DNA of 64,000 nt from Fistularia commersonii. Lineage: Eukaryota > Chordata > Actinopteri > Syngnathiformes > Fistulariidae. Shown here in pieces: positions 10,557-21,890 of the stretch. The notes under the pieces were generated by a model that worked only from the letters and a program-made list of their open reading frames with translations, did no database searches and had not been told where the DNA came from. Position 1 is the first letter of the stretch; the number at the start of each line of letters is the position of its first letter. The stretch is taken from the NCBI GenBank assembly GCA_037954325.1, contig JBBMNZ010000007.1:8975501-9039500 (forward strand), read 5' to 3'. The translations under genes were made by a program, and so were the position numbers.

Positions 10557-13500
10557 TAACTCATTGTAGTCGGCGAGCTAGGCACTACGTGGAACCTGGG
10601 GTGGATTGCTGTGTTCACTGAAACAAATGTTAGAACATGATCATCTAACCCCCTTCCCGTCTGCAAACACACACACACACGCACACTCCCACCACGTCCC
10701 TTGTGTGTATGTGTGTGTGTGTGTGCTCCGACATCAGCTGAGGAGGTATTTTTGTGATACGCCTCGCTCTCTATTCAAAAATGCAAATCTTGAAAATTGA
10801 AGAGTGCGAAATCTCCATGGAAACCGGTGTCGGAGGCACGTTCTGGGTTCTACCTTGAAATACGTCTGCGGAATCATAAAGATGCACCTTGGAAGCGGCG
10901 CCTTGGGAAAACCGGCCAAGGGATCAGAAAAACGCCAGCCTGGAACGGCGTCGGAGAACCCCGACTGGACTTGGCGTTGCTCACCGGCCCTCGGCTCTAT
11001 GCGCCAATTGATTTTTAGTTTATCCACATTGATCACTGAGCGAGCGCCCCCCCATGTATCAAGTCCTGTTTTACTCTTGCGCCGAACCCAAGCTAATCAA
11101 TATCATGTAGTTTGCCGTGGGAGCTACAGGAGGCGGCCACGGCCCGAGGGTCAAGTGTGATGTGTTATTAAAGATGTGCAAGAATTCTGCTTTAAAACAG
11201 AATCGTGGAATCTTCCCAATAAATCCTATTTGTGATCATTTCTCAAGTTTGATTGATAAAATCTGTGAGAACCGATGAAGCAGCGACCAGGTGGAATCAC
11301 ACAGTTGTAATGAGGTCCTTAGGGAAATAAAAAAACAGGAATATAATAATCTAAATTATAACAATCAAAAATATCCCTCTGGGTTGTAGAAAAATATGCA
11401 ACTGTCAAATTGAATAATATCAGCATTTCAGTAATAACCGCAAAACCGATTGATCATCAATAGAATTAGTCGTAGATGATTTGCAGCTCCTGATCAAGCG
11501 CTCACATAAAACATTATCATCAGATGAAGCGTTCAGAGGGTGAAATACATACAATGATTGCACCTCCCGGCCAGTTCAGCTCCTGCTCAGAGGCCTCATG
11601 ATTATTATGGGATGTGTCGCTGCCCGCTGACATAACTTCAGTGGAAGCGATGAAAGCGGGCAGGTTGGCGTTCCCGCGGGAGTGGCGGCGAATGGTGCGT
11701 TCCCTTTTTCATGTTGCATCATTGGATGCGGGCAGCAGTGGAGATCTCCATGGCAACAGGAGTGAGAAGGCTGGCAGGATCCCTCTGAGCTATTGCTGTT
11801 TGTGGTGTGTGTATGTGTAAACAGATACAAACACACACACACAGAGCAGAGGGCTCGTGCCGGGGAGGATTTGGAACGCAGCGCCTTCGTTTGCGTTTCT
11901 AAATCACAGCTCTTGGGCTGAATGCGGGCGAGATGGAGACCGAGGATCGGGTCTTTTATCCGGCGAATTTCAAATCCTCCGGGGCCGAAAACCACTAAGT
12001 CAGAGATGTCAGGAAAACGGATGTCTGTGACTGTTGATCACTGAGATAATGTTCGTGTTGTTCTGAAGATAAAGTGGCATCCGGTTGTACTCCAGAAACC
12101 AGACCTCTACGGTCTTCCCGTGCACGTACAGGGACGCCGCTTCGACTCCCGCACTGAATAAAACCCGTCGCCCGAGGCAAACTGGGGCCGAATATTTCCT
12201 GGAAGCCAAAAAAAAATCCAACTCTGGATAGTGCGTTCCATTTCCAGCAACAAGGCTTAAACCATTATGTTGAATAATGCCCTGTTGGCAAGGCGACGCA
12301 TGCTTAGACAACTTTTACACGATACTGTAAGAGATGAAGGACAGCCTTTTACCTTGGCTGGTTCCTCTGAGCCCGAGGAAAGGCGGGGGTCATCAATATT
12401 CATCGGATGGAGGAGGCGGCTCGGACCAATTATCGGATCATAATATTTGTCTCGCCGCTAACAACCCGCAAGGCAGACGCACGGCCAGAATTAATAGGAC
12501 TTTTGTACTTGGGAGCCGGCGGCTCCGTGGGAGGGACGGGTTCCGGGTGGCAGCCAAACACGCAGGGTTTTGATCAGTTGGAGGAAAGAAACCGCTCTGA
12601 TGTTCGCATCGCACATGATCACTGTGATTTCACCACTGTTTGTTTGCCTCTGTGGAAGAGGAGCATCTGCAGGGCATTTTGTCTGTTAGCAGGAATCTCA
12701 CTTCTGCAGAATCAAGCTGATGAGTACAGCTCGGGCCTTAAAGGCGGACACACACACACACACACACAAATCCCTTTGCACTTCCATTAACACTGCAAGA
12801 GATGTTCTGGTGGATTTTTGTGAGAACATAGTGCAAACACCTGCAGGCAGATTGATCTATTTTAAAACACACAGGAAGACAAAGCATCCACGCATAGCGG
12901 CGGTTGCTTGTCAATCACAGGGCCACACGTCGCTCACACCTGAGGCCCATTTTAGCGCAGACTTTTTGGACTGTGGCACGAAGATAGAGAACATTAGCGG
13001 CGCCCCTCACAGAGAGCTTTGATCGTCCCAAAAACATAGAACAAACGCGCTGCTCTGAATCCCAATCCACGGCACAAAAAGGAAAAGAAAGAAAGGAAAA
13101 GCAGCTGGTACTTAACCAGGAGAAGCTCTTCCCGCAGGATGTTTTAGAAGCGCGGCACCCATCACATGAGCGATCGGAGTCCGTCCCAGGTGCACATCAT
13201 CAGACGCTGAAAGGAGCCTGAATGACTTGTTTACAATCAGCAGATCTGTTTTTGTTGCAGCTGTGCCATTGCGTTGTCTCCATCAGCTGGAAAAACATGG
13301 CTGCCGTTCACGGCGTCCCTTGACAAAATTGTCTGTGGGGGTGAATTAGAAGCGTGAGGGTTTGGATATCGGTGATTGACAGATGACCCGTCAGTTAAAC
13401 CCTGCATCAAAACCCCCGTCCAGGTGACATGAGCGGGATTCTTCCGAGCTCAAAATTCCACATCTAATTATCAGAAAGTCTGAAGATGTTATCGTCTGAC

Positions 13501-13650
13501 TCACAGGAGCAAAGCGGCAGTGGTGTTTGGAATGGAGGTGCTTTCAGACTGAAACAAAAACCCAAAGGTTAATCACGTCCTCCACAGAGGACTCAACGTG
13601 TCAACACGAGGTCCCATCTGTCAAAGATATGTTATATTACAATCCCGACA
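10557..13650. other. Intergenic DNA between syn2 and tamm41, part 2
   Basis: No gene is supported. The stretch has moderate GC, short interrupted open frames, short CA/TG runs near 10670 and 10700, and a (CA) repeat at 12748-12768. A purine-rich stretch lies near 13078-13105. I recognise no protein family in six frames. Confidence 0.45.
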
Positions 13651-13961
13651 TATCTCTCCACAGTGGCTTTACTTCCAAAAACTATTCACCACTGTAGTTC
13701 ATTTTAATAATTTGAATAGCTATTGTGTCCTTGTGTTTTATTTAACGTGCATATTCCAGAGCACTGCAGCTCATTATCATCAGTACGTGCTTTAAAAAAT
13801 GCAATCCAGAATTTAAATAATATATATCAGAAATATGCTATGTTATGATAGGAGACATAATTATTAAATTGGGCTCGATTAGATTTTACATACTCTGCAC
13901 TAAATACACTAATAATACTGATGTTGTTTTTTTGGTTTCGCTACTTTAGTACTACTACAAT

Positions 13962-14009
<48 letters not shown>

Positions 14010-15500
14010 GAATAATTGCAGTAGTTGGAAAAGTATAGCGAGTTTATTTTGGTCTTTTGAACTTGTTAAAATACCCACATAAATGACAATATATAAGCAT
14101 TAAATTTAATAAACAACAAAACAGTAATTCATATAAAAATCCCCAAAACACTTTTGCTTGACCAAAAACCTTTGGCTCATTTTGCCGGGCATTCTTACAT
14201 CAATGCCTTTTAGAGATAATTAAAAGAATATATTGTGTATATTAAACATATGACAGGCAGTTTACGACTACAATGGTGTTCATAATTCACTTTTATGTTT
14301 AGAAATAATGTTATTTCGAAGTCATTTTTCATCTATTTACTCTATTCATCACATTGGTTGAGTCCTTCAACTGATAACTTCTTTGTTTTGGGGGTAAATT
14401 GGGGGTAAATACACATATACTCTTTGTATTCACAGCCTCAGATCCGAATCATCGTCTAGACACTATCTAGAATAGTATTATTATTTACTTCATAAATAAT
14501 TCAGGCAGTCTTAAATCTCCACTCGTTTGCTGAATTTTAGGGTTTATGTATAATTAGTTTGTTGGTTCATAACTGTCGGCCCTGCTTCTTTTCCTTATTT
14601 CTTTCAGTTTTTTTAAAATGGAAATTGGTTTCATATTTATTTCAGGCTTGAGGTACTGTCTGCCGAAGATATGCACACATTAAGAAATCAGCAGCAGTGC
14701 GCAACTGTGCAACAGCGCCATTTGCTGGCTGGAAGAAAACGCTCATGAAACAGAGTCTATATCCAGCGAAAGAAGAAAATTCCATGATCACCAGATTTTC
14801 TCTCCAGAGAGGACATAACATTTAGTTAACTTTTAGGAAATAAAAAAGATGAACTCTGTGTCAATGTTATTTTATGTTTAGCCAAATTGTTCAAACACAA
14901 AACCAGAATGCAAAAATGTTCCCCCAATTTTACATTCTTTAAACATTATTTCAAATTATAGTACAAATCTTTAGAACTGATGAAAAGACATAAAAGCAAG
15001 AAAAAAAGTTATAAATGATATTCCCTGATATTCATTAAGCTAGACACTAGACACACCTTGTGTTCCCCTCGCATTTTTTTAAATGTATTTATTTACTTAA
15101 TTTTATTGGTCTCTTAAATTCTACCTTTGTTTTACTCTCTCTTCTCTTAAAACCAGATTTGCCTTATTCACCCCAAGGTGAGATTGCTATTTGTTGCAGG
15201 AGCAGGTCCCGCTCAAAGGGTACAAGATAAGAAATACAAGTGTCAATATACAAAATTAATAAAAATTCAAGTATGCATAACTACAAATGCTGGTGAATCC
15301 ATAGCTCCTGGTTATTGCACTATATTAGCACTGGATATAGATATGGATTATTGCACAGAAAAAAATGATTGCACAAATTATTGTTGCTTATATTTTTGAC
15401 ATTATTTCTACTACTTTCCAGGACTCCCTTGAAAAAGAGGTTTTTGATCTCAATGGGACTTTCCTGGTTAAATAAAGGAGAAATAGATAAATAAATAGTG
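13650..15500. other. AT-rich block with ACT repeat and a LINE tail
   Basis: Base composition falls sharply to AT-rich for about 1.8 kb compared with both flanks. The block contains an (ACT)n microsatellite (13962-14009). Its right end carries 'ccttgaaaaagaggtttttgatctcaatgggactttcctggttaaataaagg' (about 15428-15480), which resembles the 3' tail of fish L2-type LINEs, followed by short AAATAGAT repeats. No coding region is visible. Confidence 0.55.
13962..14009. repeat. (ACT)n trinucleotide microsatellite
   Basis: About 16 consecutive ACT units within the AT-rich block. Confidence 0.9.
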
Positions 15501-15544
15501 TTACTTTTGCAGTTATACTATTTTGTTTGAAATAGACTTGTGTA

Positions 15545-17120
15545 GTCTAGGTGCAGTCTAAAGGAGGGCACGGGCCAGTGTCTCTCTGAGCCGGTCCCAT
15601 AAATGCAGAGGGTTGCGGACGGAAGGGCATCTAGCGTGAAACTTTTGCCAAAACCAAACATGCGAATCAAACCTAATAATCTCATACCGGATTGGTGGAG
15701 ACCCGGTTTAACAACGAACGCCATTGGTACCGATGACCTACAGGGTACCAGTGGAAATTGGGCTTCTGTGGGTCAAAGAAGGAGAGGAGGAAGGCGTGTT
15801 CAGAAGCAGAGAGAGAAGAGGAAAGGCTGGAACTGAGATTAGGGACTTTGAATATCACGACTATGACAGGAAAAGGTAGAGAGTTGGTCAACATGATTCA
15901 GAGAGGAAAGGTAGATATACTGTTCCTGTGTGTCCAGGAGACCTGGTGGAAAGATAGTAGTAAGGCTAGAAGCTTATGAGCAGGCTTGAAGTTGAACTAT
16001 CATGGTACTGACAGGAAGAGAAATGGAGTAGGAGTTATCTTGAAGAAGGAGTTTGTTAGAATGTTCTGGAGGTGAAAAGAATGCCAAATAGACTTATGAG
16101 TCTGAAACTGGAAATTGAAGGTGTGATGGACAATGTTGCTTACGGCTTTGCCCCGTAGGTGGGATGTGAGTTAGAGGAGAATGAGCTAGATGAAGTGATG
16201 CAGAATATCCCCAGAGATGAGAAAGTGGTAATTGGTGCAGACTTCAATGGACATGTTTGTGCAATCAATAGAGGGGATGAAGAAGTGATGGGTAGATTTG
16301 GTATACAGGATAGGAATGCAGAGGGACAGATTTTGCATAAAAGGATGGAAATGGCTGTAGTGAGCACTTTTTTCCAACAAAGATAGTAACATAGGGTAAC
16401 TTAGAAGAGCGGAGGTAGGAGCACGCAGGTAGACTACATCTTGTATAAACCAGGTAACCTGAAAGAAATCAGTGACTGCAAAGTAGCTTTAAGTGAGAGT
16501 GTAGCCAGACAGGTACTTGGGCTCAACAGTCCAGAGCAACGGAGAGTGTGGAAAAGAGGTGAAGAAACCAGTTCAAGCAGGTTGGAATGGGTGGAGAAAA
16601 GTGTCAGGGGTGCTATGCAATAGAAAAATATCAGACAGAATGAAAGGAAGGGTGTATAAGACAGCGGTGAGACCAGCGATGCCGTATGGACTGGAAACAA
16701 TGACAAAATGACGAAAAGTTTGTTACAATAAGGAAAAGACAGGAGGCAGAGCTGGAGGTTGCAGAGATGAAGATGTTGAGGTTCTCTTTAGGAGTGACCA
16801 GGATGGATAGGATCAGAAATAAGTCTATCAGAGGAACAGCACATGTTAGATGTTTTGGAGAGAAGGTCAGAGAATCCAGACTGCGGTGGTTTGGTCATAT
16901 ACAGAGGAAAAACTTGAATATATTGGTAGATGAATGCTGGAATTGGAGGTCTAGAGGAAGACCAAAAAGAAGATTTATGGACGTAGTGAGAGATGATGTG
17001 AAGATAGTTGGCGTAAGAGAGGAGGATACAGAGAATAGGGTTAGATGGAGAAGGTTGATTCGCTGCGGCGACCCCTGAAGGGAAATGCCGAAAGGAGAGG
17101 AAGAAGTCTATGCGTTATCG
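15545..17120 (+). mobile_element. RTE-like non-LTR retrotransposon (LINE), decayed and internally deleted
   Basis: Several broken frames in one order reproduce an RTE-type ORF. An AP-endonuclease region comes first: 'LRLGTLNITTMTGKGRELV' (15834-15890), 'KVDILFLCVQETWWK' (15909-15953) and 'VVIGADFNGHVCAINRGDEE' (16225-16284). A large part of the reverse transcriptase is missing. The C-terminal part then reads 'GWNGWRKVSGVL' (16580-16615), 'MKGRVYKTAVRPAMPYGLET' (16640-16700), 'MLRFSLGVTRMDRIRNKSI' (16770-16827), 'LRWFGHIQRK' (16882-16911) and 'RGRPKRRFMDVVRDDV' (16951-17000), ending at 'RWRRLIRCGDP' (about 17045-17078). The YxDD-containing core is absent and several stops and frameshifts exist, so it cannot move by itself. 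Its 3' end lies about 330 bases upstream of the tamm41 ATG. Confidence 0.85.
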
Positions 17121-17124
17121 ACGT

Positions 17125-17450
17125 ATGTCTAGATACGGCCGTGTTTGTTAAATAAAGGTAAAAAAAAAAACAACAAAAAAAACAGGTTCTACTTCCGGAC
17201 TCATTTTCCCGTGAGGCCCCGGGAAGCGTCAGCCCGTGACGTAGAATCCGCGCGACGCAGCCTTGACGGCAGGTCAGGACACGGAAGAGCACCGTCCCCG
17301 TGTTTACACGATTTAGAAAAAAAAAAGAAACAATCAAGCGGTAACATACGTCCTCACACTTAAAATGCGTCTTCCACGTCCATCTCTCGATTCTGGTGAG
17401 GATTGAGCGCTTTTCTGCGCCTGCGTGTTCGGGACCCGGCGGCACCGGAC
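17125..17450 (+). promoter_or_regulatory. tamm41: tamm41 promoter and 5' UTR
   Basis: This short interval between the LINE 3' end and the tamm41 start codon is relatively rich in CpG (17190-17300 and 17400-17450) and has no clear TATA box. An A-rich stretch (17158-17185) probably belongs to the LINE tail. An in-frame extension upstream of the ATG has no ATG of its own. The compactness suggests that the retroelement inserted just outside the minimal promoter. Exact initiation sites cannot be set. Confidence 0.5.
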
Positions 17451-17588
17451 ATGGCCTTGCCCGCCCTGCACAACACCGGCGTGCTGTACCGGAGGGTGCT
17501 GTCGCATTTCCCGCAGGACATCAGCCTGGCGTTCGCCTATGGATCCGGCGTGTTCAAACAGCACGGGACCAGCCAAGGTCAGATGGAG
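17451..17588 (+). CDS. tamm41: tamm41 coding exon 1
   Basis: Forty-six codons from the ATG of MALPALHNTG to QME, followed by a GTAAGT donor in phase 0. It contains the GSG motif (residues 31-33). The ATG was chosen because it matches the family N-terminus (MAL...). Reading further upstream in frame finds no ATG. Confidence 0.93.
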
Positions 17589-20500
17589 GTAAGTGAGGAA
17601 AGGCCTGAGCAACAGACCGCACTTCGCACCATTCGTGATTATCCCCCTTTCTGGGTTTGCATGGGTTCCCTGAAATGTATGTTGTGTGTGAGAACTACAA
17701 GCAGAGATGGGAAATGTAGTTTCGCCTATCTAGTTGTAGTTCTACGTGGTGTTCTGAGGGGAATTGAATGACAGCCTGCATGAAGTGATGTAATTAATAA
17801 TATGCTTTGTTCATACAATTTCTTCTTTCTAAAAATTGCTCACCTGCTTGCACATCGCTGAAGTCACCTCTTCCTTCACATCCAGAAGAACATGCTGGAC
17901 TTTGTGTTCGCCGTGGACGACCCGGTGACGTGGCACACCATGAACCTGCTGCAGAACCGCAAGCACTACTCGGCCCTGAAGCTGCTGGGGCCCACCGCCA
18001 TCAGCTCCATCCAGAAGGACCGCGGCGCCGCTGTGTACTACAACACGCTGGTGCCTGTGGATGGCAGGGTGAGTCAAGAAGATACACAGAGATGTCCATG
18101 TCATGTGCTCCATCTTAGCTGAGTCCGCCCTCCATCTGCTAACGCCGCCTCCTCTTCAGATCATCAAATACGGCGTGATCAGTACGGACTGTCTGATCGA
18201 TGACCTGATGCACTGGAAAACCATGTACGTGGCCGGGCGCCTCCACAAACCGGTGGGTATTCCCACGTGCAGTCACACAAGAGCAGCATTTTTAAAAACC
18301 TGAAAATTACAAAGGGTCAACAGTTGTATTTCTGTGGACGAGGTGTAACTGAGAGGGTAAACGGTTCCATCTAGGACGAGTGAATGATTGATTTATCTGC
18401 ATTTTTTTCCCATCCTTGTCATTTACTTGCTTTGCTGAAATGTGTTTTGCCCCCCCCAGGTAAAAATGCTGGTGCAGAATGACAACGGGAAGCTCCGCGC
18501 TGCCCTGGTGGCAAACCTGAAGAGCGCCGTGACCGCCTCCTTTCTCATGCTGCCAGAGAGTTTTACAGAGGACGACCTTTACATGCAGATAGCCGGCCTC
18601 TCCTATGCCGGTAAGTGTCGCCTGAGTCACACGCCGCCATTTACAGCCCAGATTGGAGACCAACCAATTTAGAGTCTGAGATGAGCCAGCAGGCGGGCAC
18701 GAATACATTGGGAGAACGGTTTCATTTTTTTTCTTCACAACTCCTTTTTAAGGGCGGACTCTTATGCCTGTCTCTCCAGGGGACTTCAGGATGGTGATTG
18801 GGGAGGATAAATCCAAAGTGTCCAATATCGTGAAGGATAACATGCAACACTTCCAGATTCTCTACAGCAACATCCTGCGAGACTGCCCCCAAGTGGTCTA
18901 CAAGCCTCAGCAGAGAACATTAGAGGTAAAGCATTACATTGGGAGGATTAAAAAAAGCTTGTCAGCCATGTTTGTTATTCTTTGGAGGAAAACAAAGAGG
19001 TTCAAAGTCCACTGGTGTGAAGAAACGTGAAAGAGTTTAAGGGCCTGAACTGCACTCACTGGATGATAAGACAAAAAAATTGGTCTTTTTTTCTCCTGCT
19101 TTTCAAAATAACGAATGATGAGTAAAAGACTTGACACAGACCTGTTATCCGTATATACAGAATGTTTCTGTAGATAATTCGGTTTTCGCCCAGGGCCTGG
19201 CAGCAGGAGCGAGTTTTAATCCCCTGTGGTCCCGCTGGGGGGGGGGTGGGTGGGTGGGTGGGGGGGGGAGAGATCCTGGTGCCATCTGGCAAAATGATTA
19301 AAATGTCTGATATCACATATAAATTGTTCAATTGTTCTGGCGAATAGAATAGTCACTCATAAGAAGAGCTGGTGGCTACAGTCCCAAAGATAGGTGTGAC
19401 TGGTGTCCATTGTGTTCCTGCAGGTAGACAAGAGCCCTGAGGGCCAGTTTGTCCAGCTAATGGCCCTGCCCCGGACACTACAGCAGAGGATCACCAAGCT
19501 GGTTGACCCCCCGGGTAAAAACCGAGACGTGGAGGAGATCCTGCTGCAGGTCGCCCAAGACCCTGACTGCGGGGCGGTCGTTCAGCAAGGTACATTGCCC
19601 GCTGAGGAAAAACCTGGCTAAAACCCACCGCAGAACATGGTGGATGCAGTAGATGTTGCAGACATTCATGTTTAAATTTTTACATTTTTTTTACAGCTTT
19701 TTACAGTTTGTCTGCCAACAAACTCCACTTTTTCAAAGTTTCCTAAACCTCCCTTCTACCCATTGGCCAGCAGAGGGAGAGTTTAGTAGTTCTAAAAAAA
19801 AAAAAGGAATAAATTCCCTCTGCTTCTATTTGGGATTTCTTTATCTATCAAAATCAAAACATGTTCCATGAACATGTTCCAAGCATGGTTTCAGTCTCAA
19901 GTTATAAATCCCACTGTTTTTACGGCGGAGAAAAGTCTGAGATTTGACCTGAAAGCGAGTGTCGACACTGGGAGGCAGTGGAGATGCAGAGACAGCCGGG
20001 GGGTGTTGATGACTTCATGGCCCATCTCATGCAGTGATTAGCGGCATCACAATAGGTCCACTCCAAGGCATTACCAGGACGGATGGGAGATACGATCCCT
20101 CCGGTGTTCGGGAGGCTCCTCACCAGATGCCTGAACGATCACGGTTGCAGCTCTACTCCGCACTCCTCCCAGATATCTTTGCTCCTCACCCTGGGGAGAA
20201 GTTCTCACCAGCCACACCTGCAACTTTATACATTAAATATCACTAAAATTGCATTTGCTTGTCAGATTTCCTAAAATTCAGTTAAAAGGCAAGACAGTGT
20301 TGGAGGAAAAACAACTGGTTGTTTTTTTTTTTTTTAATTTAATGCTAGAATGCTTTATGCTCCTCAGGTATTTCTTCTATTGTGAAATCCTCCAGTATAA
20401 CACAGAGCATTAAAGGCATCGCCACTGCTGGTAAGATTCTCGTATCTTGATTGTTTTGTGTTCTCAAATGTTATTTCAACAGTTTATCTTGATCTGATCA

Positions 20501-20686
20501 CAATTTTAAAAATCATTGGTTGCAGCACTTGCAAACTTGTTTTATTTCCCCCCCCCGTCACTGGTATGTTCCATGTGCGTCCTTCTCCTGCCAGGTCTGT
20601 GGAAGACGGTGTCTTACAGCTCGAAGAAGCTAGTGAAGATGTGGAAGGGCTGGCGGAGGCAGCAGTCAGTTTCACAGATCTCCTGA
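17451..20686 (+). CDS. tamm41: tamm41, mitochondrial phosphatidate cytidylyltransferase (gene span, 8 coding exons)
   Basis: TAMM41 makes CDP-diacylglycerol from phosphatidic acid and CTP on the matrix side of the inner mitochondrial membrane, feeding cardiolipin synthesis. The eight exons join in phase to 343 codons, close to the length I recall for mammalian TAMM41. The N-terminal region has the nucleotidyltransferase-type motif YGSGVFKQ (residues 30-37) and acidic residues in MLDFVFAVDDP (49-59). Conserved blocks follow: KYGVIST, FLMLPESF, DFRMVIGEDKSKV, QLMALPRTLQQRI and DPPGKNRDVEE. A basic, tryptophan-containing C-terminus (KLVKMWKGWRRQQ) may be a membrane-associating helix. All introns have GT-AG ends. 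The gene is divergent from syn2 and in tandem with vgll4, as in other vertebrates. No frame damage is seen. Confidence 0.95.
17886..18068 (+). CDS. tamm41: tamm41 coding exon 2
   Basis: Sixty-one codons between a 'ttccttcacatccag' acceptor and a GTGAGT donor, phase 0 at both ends. It encodes KNMLDFVFAVDDPVTWH through LVPVDGR, including the conserved aspartates expected to bind metal. Confidence 0.94.
18160..18252 (+). CDS. tamm41: tamm41 coding exon 3
   Basis: Thirty-one codons encoding IIKYGVISTDCLIDDLMHW through GRLHKP. The acceptor is 'cctcctcttcag' and the donor GTGGGT. Phase is 0 at both ends, keeping the family junction KP|VK. Confidence 0.93.
18460..18610 (+). CDS. tamm41: tamm41 coding exon 4
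   Basis: Encodes VKMLVQNDNGKLRAAL through AGLSYAG. The C-rich acceptor ends in AG at 18458-18459 and a GTAAGT donor follows position 18610, leaving phase 1. The conserved block FLMLPESFTEDDLYMQIAGLSY lies here. Confidence 0.93.
18780..18925 (+). CDS. tamm41: tamm41 coding exon 5
   Basis: Continues the split glycine codon with DFRMVIGEDKSKVSNIV and ends at QQRTLE before a GTAAAG donor. The acceptor is 'gcctgtctctccag'. It returns the reading frame to phase 0. Confidence 0.93.
19424..19589 (+). CDS. tamm41: tamm41 coding exon 6
   Basis: Encodes VDKSPEGQFVQLMALPRT through DPDCGAVVQQ plus one base. The acceptor is 'gtgttcctgcag' and the donor GTACAT. The segment DPPGKNRDVEE is a strong family signature. 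Confidence 0.93.
20368..20430 (+). CDS. tamm41: tamm41 coding exon 7
   Basis: A 63-base exon reading GISSIVKSSSITQSIKGIATA, between a 'tgctcctcag' acceptor and a GTAAGA donor, with both ends in phase 1. Mammalian TAMM41 has a similar segment (about SAIVRPSSIRQSTKGI), which supports this small exon. Confidence 0.92.
20595..20686 (+). CDS. tamm41: tamm41 coding exon 8 (terminal)
   Basis: Completes the split glycine codon and encodes LWKTVSYSSKKLVKMWKGW through QSVSQIS, with TGA at 20684-20686. The acceptor is 'tccttctcctgccag'. The end is basic and probably amphipathic. Confidence 0.9.
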
Positions 20687-21605
20687 TTCCTGTTGTCTCA
20701 TCAGGATCTTGTCAGTGAGGCAATCAGCACCCACCCTTGACTCTCCCCTGATAGCCCATAGATCTGTTTGCCTCTCCTCTTCCTGGCATCTGTGAGGGGG
20801 CAGGGGCTGGAGCGCTGAATAATTCAGTGCCTACACTTCAGGTGTTCCTTCACAAACCAACTGAAAAGAGAGATTTAAACCAGTGGAGGTCATAGGTTTT
20901 ACTGGAGACATCCCATGGCCGAGCTGCTTAACACTGATGGGCGTGATCCCCTTGCCAGGAGGCTCTGATGGTGTCCAAACAAGACAGAATCAGCCTGGAT
21001 CGCCCCTGTGCTGGGGGAGCTGAAATAACATACATTTGAAATTTCACCGAGTCAGTTCGGACAAAATATGAATTAGCACATCACAAATGAATCCCTCCCC
21101 ATCTCTCAACGTTGTTTCTGTTGCACTGTGTTAAACATAACCTTTGGATTGGAGAAGCTGTTTATTCTGTGATTTTCTTATTTAGAAAACACTGAGGCAG
21201 AATGACTCACAGTGTCCCTCCATCAGACCAGAGGAGCCTCCCAGCACCTCTTAAACCCCTCCAGGGTTGACCACTTTTACTGCGCCAGCAACAAAAGCTC
21301 GACAGAGGACCTCCCCTTCCACGGCAAGGAAATAGGAAGGATGACGATGTTGTGGGCTTCTCTTTTGCGGGAACTTGTCGGTCCTGTTGTTGGACTACTC
21401 GTGTTTTTCCTCACGCTTAGCCTGCTTTGGTTGGGGAAAAAAAAACAATTGTTGCGAAATGACTGTTTTGCGTCATAGAAAGGCAGAGATGTTGGTCTTT
21501 TTTTTTGTTTTAACACAGTCAGTTCAGAGTTAATTCACACCAGATGTCTGTCATGTACAATATAATGCTATGCTTTATTTTAGAATAAATCATTTCCTGG
21601 TTTCA
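20687..21605 (+). other. tamm41: tamm41 3' UTR (probable)
   Basis: From the stop codon to the first canonical AATAAA found downstream (21584-21589), roughly 900 bases. An open frame at 21212-21478 lies inside, with a hydrophobic C-terminal stretch (LLRELVGPVVGLLVFFLTLSLLWLG). It has no recognised family, its frame does not splice in phase from tamm41 exon 7, and I treat it as fortuitous. Confidence 0.5.
21584..21589 (+). terminator. tamm41: Candidate tamm41 polyadenylation signal
   Basis: AATAAA in an AT-rich context about 900 bases after the tamm41 stop. No other canonical hexamer was noticed earlier in the 3' flank. Confidence 0.5.
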
Positions 21606-21890
21606 TGCCAGTGCAGGGATTAACACTGTTGCCTCGCAGCCAGAAGATTCCAGGCTCTGATCCAGTATTTTTGTTTGTGTGGGGTCTTTATGTTTTGATT
21701 CCTGTCTGACCTGTCTTCAGGTTCTGTCTTCCCCTTAAGGTCCAAAACCAGATGGAGTTTGAGGCCGTAGTTGTGAATGAGAGGGTGAATGGTTGAATGT
21801 CTCTCTATGCCCAGGCCAAACCCACTTGCCTCAGCCCGAGCAGGGATTGGCATTGATCTCACAGTATGAGGAGTGTAGATAATGAATAAA
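21605..21890 (-). repeat. Degraded teleost interspersed repeat (minus orientation)
   Basis: Starts with 'ctgttgcctcgcagccagaagattccaggctctgatcc' and runs through 'gtgaatgagagggtgaatggttgaatg' to 'gataatgaataaatgg'. This is the reverse-complement order of the family copy at 1603-1960. It marks the boundary after the tamm41 3' UTR. Confidence 0.6.

Noticed and set aside
16159..16386. Endonuclease-like open frame considered as a host gene
   Set aside because: It is part of the decayed RTE-type LINE, flanked by other RTE pieces in order and broken by stops.
21212..21478. Open frame with a hydrophobic segment in the tamm41 3' flank, considered as an alternative last exon
   Set aside because: Joining it from exon 7 (phase 1) at the visible AG reaches a stop after a few codons in the required frame, and no homologous C-terminus is known to me.
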